Part shown: one piece after another, positions 42,280 to 51,201 of the stretch
How the letters are laid out: each line of letters starts with the position of its first letter
Position numbering within the stretch: position 1 is the stretch's first letter
Source: Micromonospora antibiotica
Lineage (GTDB): Bacteria; Actinomycetota; Actinomycetes; Mycobacteriales; Micromonosporaceae
Assembly (NCBI RefSeq): GCF_017599305.1
Contig: NZ_JAGFWR010000027.1
Coordinates: forward strand, 1 to 64,000
Length of the DNA stretch: 64,000 bases
Direction of reading: 5' to 3'
Notes under the pieces: generated by a model
The model's input: only the letters and a program-made list of their open reading frames with translations
The model's database searches: none
What the model was told of the DNA's origin: nothing
Position numbers and translations under genes: made by a program

Positions 42280-43089
42280 GACGCCGTCGCCGGCCCGTTC
42301 ACCCCGCGTACCCCCAGGGTGGTCGCCGCCCGGCGGCTGCACCGGCGGCGGGACCGCGACGCGGCGGGCCGCTTCCTCGCCGAGGGGCCGCAGGCGGTCC
42401 GTGAGGCGCTCGACCGCACCGGCACGGTCGTGGAACTCTTCGGCACGCCGACCGCCCTGGACCGGCACGCCGACCTGGCGTCCCGGGCCGCCCACGCCGA
42501 CCTGCCGGTCTCCGAGGTCACCGACGAGGCCCTGGCGGCGCTGACCGAGACCGTCGCCCCGCAGGGACTGGTCGCCGTCTGCCGGCACCTCGACGTGCCG
42601 CTCGCGACCGCCCTGGCGCGCGGACCACGCCTGGTCGCGGTGCTCGCCGGCATCCGTGACCCGGGCAACGCCGGGACCGTGCTGCGCACCGCCGACGCGG
42701 CCGGCGCGGGCGCGGTGGTCTTCGCCGGTGACACCGTCGACCCCTACAACGGCAAGTGCGTGCGGGCCTCCGCCGGCAGCCTCTTCCACGTCGACGTGGT
42801 CCGCGCCGCCGACCCCGGGGCCGTGGTCGACGCGCTGCGGGCCGCCGGGCTGGCGGTCCTCGCCACCACCGGGTACGGCGACAGCGACCTCGACGACCTC
42901 GTCGACCACGGCCGGCTCGCCGCCCCCACCGCCTGGCTGTTCGGGGCCGAGGCGCACGGTCTGCCTGAGGAGTTGACCGCCGTCGCTGACGCCCGGGTCC
43001 GGGTGCCGCTGCACGGGCGGGCGGAGAGCCTGAACCTGGCTGCGGCTGCCGCCGTCTGCCTGTACGCTTCAGCCCGAGCACTGCGCTGA
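42250..43089 (+). CDS. SpoU (TrmH)-family RNA 2'-O-methyltransferase
   Basis: The 279-residue protein has the three SpoU motifs: motif 1 AGIRDPGNAGTVLRTADAAG near residues 131-150, motif 2 WLFGAEAHGLPEEL near 232-245, and motif 3 VPLHGRAESLNLAAAAAV near 253-270. The N-terminal substrate-binding domain has GRFLAEGPQAVREAL near 40. The family methylates 2'-OH of tRNA or rRNA using SAM through a trefoil-knot fold. The position between rplT and pheS is typical. The exact target nucleotide is not predictable. Confidence 0.9.
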   Translation: MQSPARGRRLDAVAGPFTPRTPRVVAARRLHRRRDRDAAGRFLAEGPQAVREALDRTGTVVELFGTPTALDRHADLASRAAHADLPVSEVTDEALAALTETVAPQGLVAVCRHLDVPLATALARGPRLVAVLAGIRDPGNAGTVLRTADAAGAGAVVFAGDTVDPYNGKCVRASAGSLFHVDVVRAADPGAVVDALRAAGLAVLATTGYGDSDLDDLVDHGRLAAPTAWLFGAEAHGLPEELTAVADARVRVPLHGRAESLNLAAAAAVCLYASARALR

Positions 43090-43158
43090 CCCCGGTCGGC
43101 GCACACCCAGCAGGGGAGTCGGTCACGTGCGGAACGCGCCACGGCGTTCGTTTACCCA

Positions 43159-43178
43159 GCCCGCCGGTGTCGGCGGGC
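43159..43178. terminator. Hairpin upstream of pheS
   Basis: A perfect 8-bp stem (43159-43166 with 43171-43178, GCCCGCCG) closes the loop GTGT, 70 nt after the methyltransferase stop. It probably ends the infC-rplT-methyltransferase transcript. Confidence 0.5.
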
Positions 43179-43242
43179 GGCGGGCCTGACACTTCCCCGC
43201 GCGCAACTCCCACCGGCGGGCTGCGGCGAAGCCGCGCGTCCG

Positions 43243-43248
43243 TAGACT
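43243..43248 (+). promoter_or_regulatory. pheS -10 box
   Basis: TAGACT at 43243-43248 lies 58 nt before ATG 43301. No T-box or phenylalanine-rich leader peptide was seen in the short leader. Confidence 0.5.
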
Positions 43249-43300
43249 CGCCTAGCCGCCCGGGAGGGTCGGCGCCGCCGTGAGGGAGTGCCCGTACGCC

Positions 43301-44380
43301 ATGAGCTACCGCAACGATCCGTACGACCCGAAGCAGGTCGCCCTGCTCGACCCGGCCGCCCTGGCCGAGGCGGTGGCCGACGCCGAGAAGGCGTTCACCG
43401 CCGCCACCGACCCCGACGCGTTGACCGCGCTGCGCCCCGCGCACCTCGGTGACCGGTCCCCGGTGTCGCTGGCCCGCCGGGAGATCGGCGCGCTGCCGCC
43501 GGCCGCGAAGTCCGACGCCGGCAAGCGGGTCAACGAGGCCCGCCGGGCGATCGAGTCCGCGTACGCGGCCCGCGCCGAGGTGCTCGACCGGGAGCAGGCC
43601 GCCCGGGTGCTGGTCGAGGAGCGGGTCGACGTGACCCTGCCGTACGACCGGCGGCCCCGGGGCGCACGCCACCCGCTGTCGACCCTGATGGAGCAGATCA
43701 GCGACCTGTTCGTCGGGATGGGCTACGAGGTGGCCGAGGGTCCCGAGGTCGAGTTGGAGTGGACCAACTTCGACGCGTTGAACATCCCCGCCGACCATCC
43801 GGCGCGTGGGCTGATGGACACCTTCCACATCGCACCGCCGGCCGGCGCGGACGCCTCCGGCCTGGTGCTGCGCACCCACACCTCGCCGGTGCAGGCGCGC
43901 ACCATGCTGACCCGCAAGCCCCCCATCTACGTGGTGGTGCCCGGCCGGGTCTACCGCACCGACGAGTTGGACGCCACCCACGCTCCCGTCTTCCACCAGG
44001 TCGAGGGCCTGGTGGTGGACCGGGGCATCACGATGGCGCACCTGCGTGGCACCCTCGACCACTTCGCCCGGGCCATGTTCGGCGCGGGGGCGAAGACCCG
44101 GTGGCGTCCGCACTACTTCCCGTTCACCGAGCCGTCGGGGGAGTTCGACGTGTGGTTCCCCGAGCACCGCGACGGCCCGCGCTGGGTCGAGTGGGGCGGC
44201 TGCGGCATGGTCAACCCGAGGGTGCTGCGGGCCTGCGGCATCGACCCGGAGATCTACTCCGGGTTCGCGTTCGGCATGGGCATCGACCGGACGGTGATGT
44301 TCCGGCACGGGGTCAGCGACATGCGGGACATGGCCGAGGGCGACGTGCGGTTCACCCGCGCGTTCGGGGCCGGGGCGTAG
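43301..44380 (+). CDS. pheS: Phenylalanyl-tRNA synthetase alpha chain
   Basis: PheS carries the catalytic class II core of the alpha2-beta2 enzyme. The 359-residue protein has an N-terminal coiled coil (residues 10-90), then motif 1 (HPLSTLMEQISDLFVGMGYE near 127), motif 2 (FHQVEGLVVDRG near 229, RPHYFPFTEPSGEFDVW) and motif 3 (SGFAFGMGIDRTVMFRHG near 324). ATG 43301 begins the conserved MSYRNDPYDP with GAGGGAG 12 nt upstream; GTG 43280 is an alternative. Confidence 0.96.
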   Translation: MSYRNDPYDPKQVALLDPAALAEAVADAEKAFTAATDPDALTALRPAHLGDRSPVSLARREIGALPPAAKSDAGKRVNEARRAIESAYAARAEVLDREQAARVLVEERVDVTLPYDRRPRGARHPLSTLMEQISDLFVGMGYEVAEGPEVELEWTNFDALNIPADHPARGLMDTFHIAPPAGADASGLVLRTHTSPVQARTMLTRKPPIYVVVPGRVYRTDELDATHAPVFHQVEGLVVDRGITMAHLRGTLDHFARAMFGAGAKTRWRPHYFPFTEPSGEFDVWFPEHRDGPRWVEWGGCGMVNPRVLRACGIDPEIYSGFAFGMGIDRTVMFRHGVSDMRDMAEGDVRFTRAFGAGA

Positions 44381-44420
44381 GGCGATGCGGGTACGAGTCA
44401 CGGAGACGGTGGTCTGAGTC

Positions 44421-47000
44421 ATGCGAGTTTCTGTCAGTTGGCTGCGGGAGTACGTCGACCTCCCCGTCGACCTGCCCACCGAGGATCTGGAACAGGCCCT
44501 GGTGGACCTCGGTATCGAGGTCGAGTCCGTGGTGGACCTGCGCCGCACGGTCACCGGTCCGCTGGTCGTCGGTGAGGTCCGCGAGATCGAGGAGCTGACC
44601 GGGTTCAAGAAGCCGATCCGGCACTGCCTGGTCGACGTGGGCACCGCCAACGGCACCGGCGAGTTGCAGCAGATCGTCTGCGGGGCGCGTAACTTCGCCC
44701 CCGGCGACCGGGTCGTGGTGATCCTGCCCGGCGGGGTGCTGCCCGGCGACTTCACCATCGGCGCCCGCAAGACGTACGGCCGGATGTCGGCCGGCATGAT
44801 CTGCTCGGCGCAGGAGCTGGGGCTGGGTGACGACCACTCCGGCATCATCGTGCTGCCGCCGGACACCGCCGCCCGACCCGGCGACGACGCCCGGCCGGTG
44901 GTGGGCCTCGACGACGTCGTGGTCGAGCTGGAGATCACCCCCGACCGGGGGTACGCGTTGAGCGTGCGCGGCATCGCCCGGGAGCTGGCGTACGCCCTGG
45001 GGTTGTCCTTCCGTGACCCGGGCCTGGTGCCCGCGCCGGCCGGGACGGACGAGCCGGCGTACCCGGTGCAGTTGCGCGACACCGTCGGCTGTGACCGGTT
45101 CGCCACCCGGATGGTCCGGGGTGTCGACCCGACGGCGACCACGCCCGGCTGGATGCGGCAGCGGCTGACCGTGGCCGGCATCCGCAGCATCTCGCTGCCG
45201 GTCGACATCACCAACTACGTGATGCTCGAGTTGGGTCAGCCGATGCACGCCTTCGACGCCGACCGGATCACCGGTCCGCTGGTGGTGCGCCGGGCCGAGG
45301 CGGGCGAGAAGGTGACCACACTGGACGGTGTGGTCCGCGCGCTCACCGCCGAGGACATGGTGATCTGCGACGCCGGGCTGCCCAACTCCCTCGCGGGCGA
45401 GGGCGACGGCGTCCCGATCTCGCTGGCCGCGGTGATGGGCGGCGAGACCAGCGAGGTGGTCGGCGGCACCACCAACGTGCTGCTGGAGGCCGCCCACTGG
45501 GACCCGGTGATGGTGGGCCGCACCGCCCGCCGGCACAAGCTGTTCAGCGAGGCGGCCAAGCGGTGGGAGCGGGGGGTCGACCCGGCGCTGCCGCTGGTGG
45601 CCCTCCAGCGCGCCGTCGAGCTGCTCACCACGCACGGCGGTGGCGAGGCCGGCGCGGAGGTCCTCGACCTCGACCACGTCCGGCCGATGCGCCCGGTCAC
45701 CCTCCCGGCCGACCTGCCGTCGCGCCGGATCGGGGTGGACTACTCCCCGCAGCGGGTGGTCGACCTGCTGGAGCAGGTGGGTTGCACGGTGATCCGGGGC
45801 GGCGACCGGCTGGCCGAGGACCCGGGGACGGTCGGGACGGCCGCCGGTGCCGGCGACGTGCTCACCGTCACTCCGCCGACCTGGCGGCCCGACCTCACCG
45901 ACCCGGCCGACCTGGTCGAGGAGGTGGTCCGCCTCGACGGCTACGACCGGGTGCCGTCGGTGCTGCCGACCGCGCCGCCCGGCCGGGGTCTGACCTGGCA
46001 GCAGCGTCGCCGCCGGGCGGTGGCCCGCTCACTGGCCGAACGCGGCTACGTCGAGGTGCTGGGCCTGCCGTTCGTCGCCCCCGAGCTGGCCGACCAGCTG
46101 GGGCTGCCCGCCGACGACCCGCGTCGGCCGGCGGTGCGGCTGGCCAACCCGCTGTCGGAGGAGGAGCCGCTGCTGCGCACCACGCTGCTCGGCCCGCTGC
46201 TCGGCATCCTCAAGCGCAACCTGGGCCGGGGCCACCGTGACCTCGCGCTCTATGAGATCGGCACGGTGTTCCACCCGCGGGCCGGGGTGGGTGCGCCGCC
46301 GGTCATGGGGGTGGACCGTCGCCCCACCGACGCCGAGTTCGCCGCCGCCGACGCGGTGGTGCCGGCCCAGCCCCGGCACGTCGCGGTGGTGCTCACCGGG
46401 GACGTGGACCCGGCCGGCTGGTGGGGTGCGGGCCGGGCCGCCGGCTGGGCCGACGCCGTGGAGGCCGGCCGGGCGGTGCTCGCCGCCGCCGACCTGCCGG
46501 CGGACCGGATCGAGGTACGGGCCGCCGAGCACGCACCCTGGCACCCGGGTCGGTGTGCCGCGCTGCTGGTCGACGGGGTGGTGGTCGGCCACGCCGGTGA
46601 GCTGCACCCGACGGTGGTGGCGGCATTGGAGCTGCCGCGCCGCACCAGCGCCATGGAACTGGACCTGGACGCCCTGCCGGCCGCCCCGGTGGTGTCCGCG
46701 CCGACCGTGTCGGGGTTCCCCCCCGCGCTGATCGACGTGGCGTTGGTGCTGGACGACACGGTGCCGGCCGCCGACGTCCGGGCCGCACTGGTCGAGGGGG
46801 CCGGTGAGCTGCTGGAGCACGTCCGCCTCTTCGACGTGTACGCCTCGGAGTCGCTCGGCGCGGGCCGCCGGTCGCTGGCGTACAAGCTCACCTTCCGGGC
46901 TCCGGACCGGACGCTGACCGTGGAGGAGGCGGTGGCCGCCCGGGACGCCGCCGTCGCCGTCGCCACCCGGCGGTTCGGAGCGACCCTGCGCGGCGCCTGA
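44421..47000 (+). CDS. pheT: Phenylalanyl-tRNA synthetase beta chain
   Basis: PheT recognises tRNA and edits misacylated Tyr. The 859-residue chain has the start MRVSVSWLREYVDLP, a tRNA-binding OB fold (about 40-150; CGARNFAPGDRVVVILPG), the B3/B4 editing domain, the B5 domain (LPSRRIGVDYSPQRVVDLLE near 432), the catalytic-like domain, and a C-terminal FDX-ACB domain (FDVYASESLGAGRRSLAYKL). A tiny frame just upstream (ATG 44384 to TGA 44414-44416) begins MRVRV and resembles the pheT start. A strong hairpin follows the gene. Confidence 0.97.
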   Translation: MRVSVSWLREYVDLPVDLPTEDLEQALVDLGIEVESVVDLRRTVTGPLVVGEVREIEELTGFKKPIRHCLVDVGTANGTGELQQIVCGARNFAPGDRVVVILPGGVLPGDFTIGARKTYGRMSAGMICSAQELGLGDDHSGIIVLPPDTAARPGDDARPVVGLDDVVVELEITPDRGYALSVRGIARELAYALGLSFRDPGLVPAPAGTDEPAYPVQLRDTVGCDRFATRMVRGVDPTATTPGWMRQRLTVAGIRSISLPVDITNYVMLELGQPMHAFDADRITGPLVVRRAEAGEKVTTLDGVVRALTAEDMVICDAGLPNSLAGEGDGVPISLAAVMGGETSEVVGGTTNVLLEAAHWDPVMVGRTARRHKLFSEAAKRWERGVDPALPLVALQRAVELLTTHGGGEAGAEVLDLDHVRPMRPVTLPADLPSRRIGVDYSPQRVVDLLEQVGCTVIRGGDRLAEDPGTVGTAAGAGDVLTVTPPTWRPDLTDPADLVEEVVRLDGYDRVPSVLPTAPPGRGLTWQQRRRRAVARSLAERGYVEVLGLPFVAPELADQLGLPADDPRRPAVRLANPLSEEEPLLRTTLLGPLLGILKRNLGRGHRDLALYEIGTVFHPRAGVGAPPVMGVDRRPTDAEFAAADAVVPAQPRHVAVVLTGDVDPAGWWGAGRAAGWADAVEAGRAVLAAADLPADRIEVRAAEHAPWHPGRCAALLVDGVVVGHAGELHPTVVAALELPRRTSAMELDLDALPAAPVVSAPTVSGFPPALIDVALVLDDTVPAADVRAALVEGAGELLEHVRLFDVYASESLGAGRRSLAYKLTFRAPDRTLTVEEAVAARDAAVAVATRRFGATLRGA

Positions 47001-47015
47001 CGCGCACCGGCCTGA

Positions 47016-47052
47016 CGACGGCCCCGATCCGGTCACCGGGTCGGGGCCGTCG
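47016..47052. terminator. Bidirectional terminator between pheT and the cNMP regulator
   Basis: An 18-bp inverted repeat (47016-47033 with 47035-47052, one G-T pair) lies between convergent genes. The innermost pairs must open to form a loop. Confidence 0.8.
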
Positions 47053-47055
47053 CCG

Positions 47056-47934
47056 TCACGTCTCGTCGGTGATCTCCCCGCAGGCGCGCAGGGCGGCCAG
47101 GTCGCGCACGGTGATCCGCCGGTAGTCGGTCTCCACCAGCCCGTCGGCGCGCAGCTCCCTCAGCGCCTTCTGGATCGAGGTCTCGGCGGCCCCGCAGATG
47201 GTGGCGAGTTCCGGTTGGGTCAGCCGGACGTCGATGACCACCGCGTCGCGGTCCTGTCGACCGTGTGAGCGGCACAGGTCCGCCACCACCCGGGCCACCC
47301 GGATCTTCACCGAGTACGAGGAGAAGTCGATCCGGCGGCGGTTGGACCAGCGCAGCCGGTCGGAGACCATGGCGGCCAGTTCCAGGGCGGCGTTGGGGTG
47401 GCCCCGCAGGAAGGTCTTGAACTGCTCGGGCTGGATGACGCTGTAGCTGGTGGGCCCGCAGGTGGTCACGGTCGCCGATCGGGGGCGGTCGTTGAGGGCC
47501 GACATCTCGCCCACCAGGTCGCCGCCGACCCGCAGTGCCAGCAGGGCGGTCCGCCCGTCGGGCAGGGACGCCGTGACCTTTGTCAGGCCGTCCTCCAGCA
47601 GCACCAGGTGCGCCTCCCGGTGACCCTCGTGGATGAGGATCTGCCCGGCCGGTACCTGACGCCGGACTCCGGACGCCAGCAACGCGGTCCGCACCGGGTC
47701 GTCGAGCCGTTGCAGGAAGGTCCCGTACGGCCAGTCGCCGTCGGGCCGGTCGTGTGGTAGCCGCATCAGCATCAGCACCTTCCTCAGCAGACGAGAAGTG
47801 TCGAAGCGTATCCGTGTGGACACGCGTCGCACCGCCCCGCTGCGGACCGCGAGGGCCTCGACGACCAGCAGGGCGAGGATCGCGGCGGGGGACACCCCGA
47901 GCGCCAGGAGCAGTTCGGTCAGGTTCGTCCACAT
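47056..47934 (-). CDS. Crp/Fnr-type cNMP-binding HTH regulator with N-terminal membrane helix
   Basis: The product has a cyclic-nucleotide-binding domain (about residues 75-190; PAGQILIHEGHREAHLVLL, phosphate cassette LVGEMSALNDRPRSATV with the key Glu and Arg) and a C-terminal winged helix (LTQPELATICGAAETSIQKALREL). With ATG 47934 (292 residues) it gains a hydrophobic helix (LTELLLALGVSPAAILALLVVEALAV) near residues 5-30, which would put it in the membrane. This extension has strong high-GC third positions, so it looks translated. However, ATG 47772 has a better Shine-Dalgarno (GGAAGG, 5 nt) and would give a soluble 238-residue form; both may be made. It is divergent from the cyclase-like gene. 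Confidence 0.8.
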   Translation of the reverse strand: MWTNLTELLLALGVSPAAILALLVVEALAVRSGAVRRVSTRIRFDTSRLLRKVLMLMRLPHDRPDGDWPYGTFLQRLDDPVRTALLASGVRRQVPAGQILIHEGHREAHLVLLEDGLTKVTASLPDGRTALLALRVGGDLVGEMSALNDRPRSATVTTCGPTSYSVIQPEQFKTFLRGHPNAALELAAMVSDRLRWSNRRRIDFSSYSVKIRVARVVADLCRSHGRQDRDAVVIDVRLTQPELATICGAAETSIQKALRELRADGLVETDYRRITVRDLAALRACGEITDET

Positions 47935-48106
47935 GCTGGCAGCAGACCGGATACCGGCTACCACGACATCTGTCCACGGTGGGATGACCGGATGCCGACA
48001 GTCCCGCCGATGCCGTACTTCTGAGGGGTCTGCGGGCGTCGGGCCGGGTTCGATGTGCCCGGTGGTGCCCGCTCGCCGAGCGGGCCGGCGACGAAGGGTG
48101 TGCCGG

Positions 48107-48925
48107 ATGCGACATCCCGAACGGCGTCTGCTGGTTTCCGTGGACATGGAGCGGTACAGCCGACGCAGCAATCTTCAGCAGTACGAGGCACAGGAGAACT
48201 TCCACACCCTGCTGCACGCGGCGGCGACCGAGGTGGGCCTGGACCGGGTCGCCTGGACCACCCAGCAGGCCGGCGACGGCGAGCTGGCGATCCTGCCCCG
48301 CGACGTCCCGGAGTCCCGGGTCATCGGCCGGTTCGTACCGGAACTCAACCGGCGGCTGCGGGCGTTCAACAGCAGCCGGACCGCTCCCGCGCAGATCCGG
48401 TTGCGGGTGGCCGTACACCAGGGTCTGGTGCACCTGGACGGGGCCAACGGCTTCCCCGGCCACGCGGTCGTGCACGTCTGCCGGCTCTGCGACGCCACCC
48501 CGGTGCGGCAGGCGCTCGCCGCGTTCCCCGACGCGGGGGTCGCGCTGGTCGTCTCGACGGAGATGTACCGCGACGTGGTCTGCGAGTATCCGGAGGAGAT
48601 GCGGCCGGAGCGGTTCCGCCGGATCGAGGTCGAGCACCCGGCGAAGGAGTTCCGGGAGCCCGCCTGGCTCTACGTGGTCGACGAGGACATGTCGTCGTGG
48701 CCACCGCCGCAGGAGCCGTCGTCGCCCACCGGGGGACCGCCACCTCCGCGGCCGGACACCGGGTCCGGCACGGCCGGGAAGGACACCGGGTCCGGCACGG
48801 CCGGGTCGGGCATCCGCACCGGCGACATCTGGGTGCAGGGGCAGAACGCGATCGGCCCGAACGCGACGGCCATCGGATCGGTCGGCCGCGACGCCGTCTT
48901 CGGCGGCGATGGCGGCGGCCGATGA
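48107..48925 (+). CDS. Class III nucleotide cyclase-like protein with C-terminal coupling motif
   Basis: The 272-residue protein has a class III cyclase-like domain (residues 5-190): LLVSVDMERYS with the first metal Asp13, TQQAGDGELAILP with Asp57, RLRVAVHQGLVH near 98, and HAVVHVCRL near 119-127, where the transition-state Asn of VNxAxRL is not kept. Activity is uncertain. A Gly/Ser/Thr linker with GSGTAG repeats (218-235) leads to a C-terminal motif (236-260; TGDIWVQGQNAIGPNATAIG) nearly identical to one in the next protein. ATG 48107 has AAGGGTG 7 nt upstream; the stop overlaps the next ATG (ATGA). Confidence 0.7.
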   Translation: MRHPERRLLVSVDMERYSRRSNLQQYEAQENFHTLLHAAATEVGLDRVAWTTQQAGDGELAILPRDVPESRVIGRFVPELNRRLRAFNSSRTAPAQIRLRVAVHQGLVHLDGANGFPGHAVVHVCRLCDATPVRQALAAFPDAGVALVVSTEMYRDVVCEYPEEMRPERFRRIEVEHPAKEFREPAWLYVVDEDMSSWPPPQEPSSPTGGPPPPRPDTGSGTAGKDTGSGTAGSGIRTGDIWVQGQNAIGPNATAIGSVGRDAVFGGDGGGR

Positions 48926-51201
48926 ACGGGACGGCGGATTCGTGGGACCCGCCGGACCCCGACGACGTCGGACCGCCCGCACCGGTCGACGCCGCGCCGG
49001 ACTCCGCCCGCTCCGACGAACGGGGGTCGGACGAGACCGTGGCCGGGCGGCCCGCGCCGACGGATGCGCCCCCGCCGGGGTCGGCCGCCGAGGACGAACC
49101 GGTGGACGAGCCGGAGGAGGCACCGGACCCGGCTGCCGTCCTCGCCCGGCTCACCGCACTGCTCGGTGCCCCGTCGAGCATCGGGGTCGGTGACGTACGG
49201 GTCCGGGGCCAGAACGCGACCGGTCCGGGGGCTACCGCGATCGGCACCGTGAACATCACCACGGCGACCGTGGGGGCGGGCGGCCGGACCTGGTCGGAGA
49301 CGCTCAGCGGCACCTGGGTGCGGCAGTTGGCCGACGGCTACGCCCCCGCGCCGAGCGACCAGCGGCTGGACCGGCAGCTCAAACTGCGCCACCTGGTCTG
49401 CCTGACCGGCCCCGACGGAACGGGGCGACACACCGCCGGCTGCCTGGCCTCGGCCCGCCGCTACGGCTACGACCGGGTCGGCGTGCTCGACGCGGAACAC
49501 CTGTCGGACCTGCTGGGCGCCGACGCACCCGTCCGGCCCGGCCACGGCTACACCCTGGCGCTCGGCGACGAGGCGGTCCGGGAGTTGGACGGCCTGACCC
49601 TGGTGGGACTCGCGGTGAGGTTGGAGACCCTCGGGAGCAGCCTGGTGCTGGTCGGGGACTTCGCGCACCGGGAGCAGGAGTTCACCGGGCAGCTGGTGCC
49701 CCACCGCCCGGCGGCCTCGGTGGAGGTGTTCCGGGCGCAGCTGCGCCGGCTGCTGCGTGGGCAGTGCGTCGGCTGGTGCGCCGACCACTGCACCGGTGAC
49801 TGCGTCGACGCGTACGTCGAGGAGGAGTGCGTCCCGCATCCGCTGCTCGCCGCCCACCTGGCCGGCGGTCCGCGCGCCGGTGAGGTCGTCCGGCTGGCGG
49901 AGCTGATCGCCCAGGCGCCGCCGCGCGGCGGCGACCTCACCGAACGGCTGGAGCGACTGCTGCCCCGGCAGTTGCGCGAGCGTGCCCGACGGGTGCTCTG
50001 CGTCGAGGAAGACGGTGTCGACGGGTCGTCCCGGTGGGACGTCGACCAGCGGCGGGCGTTCCGGCTGTCCTGCGCGGTGCTGGCGGGACAGTCGGTGGTG
50101 GAGGTCCAGGCGGCGGCCGGACGGTTGCTCACCGGGCCGGCACCGGACACCGACGGCGCGACCACGCCACCGGTGGGGTTCCTCGGTGGGGTGGTCGACC
50201 TGCTGCTCGGACCGGTGCTGCGGCAGGCCGTCGTCCTGGTCGACGACGACCGGCTCAGCGGTGGGCGGCGGATCGAGTTCTCGCCCGGCAACGACCAGTT
50301 GCGGACCAGCCTCCTGGAGGTCGCCTGGTCGGACTGGTGGCTGCCGGAGCATCTGCTCGGTTGGCTCGCCACCCTGGTGCGCACGGGGTCGCCCGGGGTC
50401 CGGGAGGCCGCTGCGGGAGCGGTGGGCTGGTCCGCCCGGCACGGGGTGCGGGTCGCCCTGGAGACCGTGGACCAGTTGGCCCGGGAACGCCGGGCCGGCG
50501 TCCGGCAGGCCGCCGCCATCGCGTTGGTCGCCATGGCCATGCAACCGGAGCTGCGCCAGCGCGTACGCACGGAACTGGACCGGTGGGCGTCCGTAGGGCC
50601 GGCCCACCTGCGGGACACGGTTGCCCGCGCCTACGCGTTGGGGCTCGCCCGGCTCTGGCCCGACACCGCCCTGCTGCATCTGCGCCAGATCGCCGGGGCG
50701 CGGATGCAACGCTGGCACCACTCGGTGGTGCGGGGCCTGGTCGAGGTGCACACGGCCGGTCACCAGGCGACCGTGTTGCCGGCCCTCGCGCAGTGGACCC
50801 GGTCGCCGGACCCGGAGGTGTGGCTGCACGCCGGACGGGCGTTGCGGGTGCTCGCCGACCGGTGGGCGCCCGCCCCTCGGGAGCACTGGCCGGAGCTGCT
50901 CGATCTGGCGCGGGTCGGCACCGTGTCGACGACCGACCTGGCCGACTGCTGGGCGAACGCGCTCAGCCTGCCCACGACCGCCTACCGCGCGTGGCGCACG
51001 CTCGGTTTCTGGCTCAACCGGGCCGACGGGCACCCCGAGGTCGCCGCCCACTGCCTGGAACTGCTCGCTCTGGTGGTGGCGGGCCGGGCACCCCTGCGGC
51101 ACCGGCTGGACCACCAGCTGAGCCACGTCTGGGGACCCCTGATGCCCCACAACTCCCTGCTCGCCGCCGTACGCCGACTCACCGACGAGGATCACCGATG
51201 A
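48922..51201 (+). CDS. STAND-like protein: shared motif, degenerate P-loop, Cys array, HEAT-like repeats
   Basis: The 759-residue protein has an acidic disordered N-terminus (1-70), then the shared motif VGDVRVRGQNATGPGATAIG (89-108). A P-loop-like domain follows: LTGPDGTGRHTAG (161-173), with Arg at the Walker lysine, and a possible Walker B LVLVGDF (241-247). Cysteines at 282, 286, 290, 294 and 303 are spaced by four. The C-terminal half is alpha-helical and HEAT-like (GVREAAAGAVGW, GVRQAAAIALVAMA). The layout resembles inactive STAND/NLR conflict proteins. It overlaps both neighbours by ATGA, so all three should be made together. No homologue of known function is recognised. Confidence 0.65.
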   Translation: MNGTADSWDPPDPDDVGPPAPVDAAPDSARSDERGSDETVAGRPAPTDAPPPGSAAEDEPVDEPEEAPDPAAVLARLTALLGAPSSIGVGDVRVRGQNATGPGATAIGTVNITTATVGAGGRTWSETLSGTWVRQLADGYAPAPSDQRLDRQLKLRHLVCLTGPDGTGRHTAGCLASARRYGYDRVGVLDAEHLSDLLGADAPVRPGHGYTLALGDEAVRELDGLTLVGLAVRLETLGSSLVLVGDFAHREQEFTGQLVPHRPAASVEVFRAQLRRLLRGQCVGWCADHCTGDCVDAYVEEECVPHPLLAAHLAGGPRAGEVVRLAELIAQAPPRGGDLTERLERLLPRQLRERARRVLCVEEDGVDGSSRWDVDQRRAFRLSCAVLAGQSVVEVQAAAGRLLTGPAPDTDGATTPPVGFLGGVVDLLLGPVLRQAVVLVDDDRLSGGRRIEFSPGNDQLRTSLLEVAWSDWWLPEHLLGWLATLVRTGSPGVREAAAGAVGWSARHGVRVALETVDQLARERRAGVRQAAAIALVAMAMQPELRQRVRTELDRWASVGPAHLRDTVARAYALGLARLWPDTALLHLRQIAGARMQRWHHSVVRGLVEVHTAGHQATVLPALAQWTRSPDPEVWLHAGRALRVLADRWAPAPREHWPELLDLARVGTVSTTDLADCWANALSLPTTAYRAWRTLGFWLNRADGHPEVAAHCLELLALVVAGRAPLRHRLDHQLSHVWGPLMPHNSLLAAVRRLTDEDHR

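Noticed and set aside
43090..43300. T-box or Phe leader peptide before pheS
   Set aside because: No T-box sequence (UGGN bulge context) and the small frame near 43133 has only a single Phe codon.
44384..44416. Leader peptide gene before pheT (MRVRV...)
   Set aside because: It is 10 codons, has no Phe codon, and similarity to the pheT start may be a small local duplication or chance.
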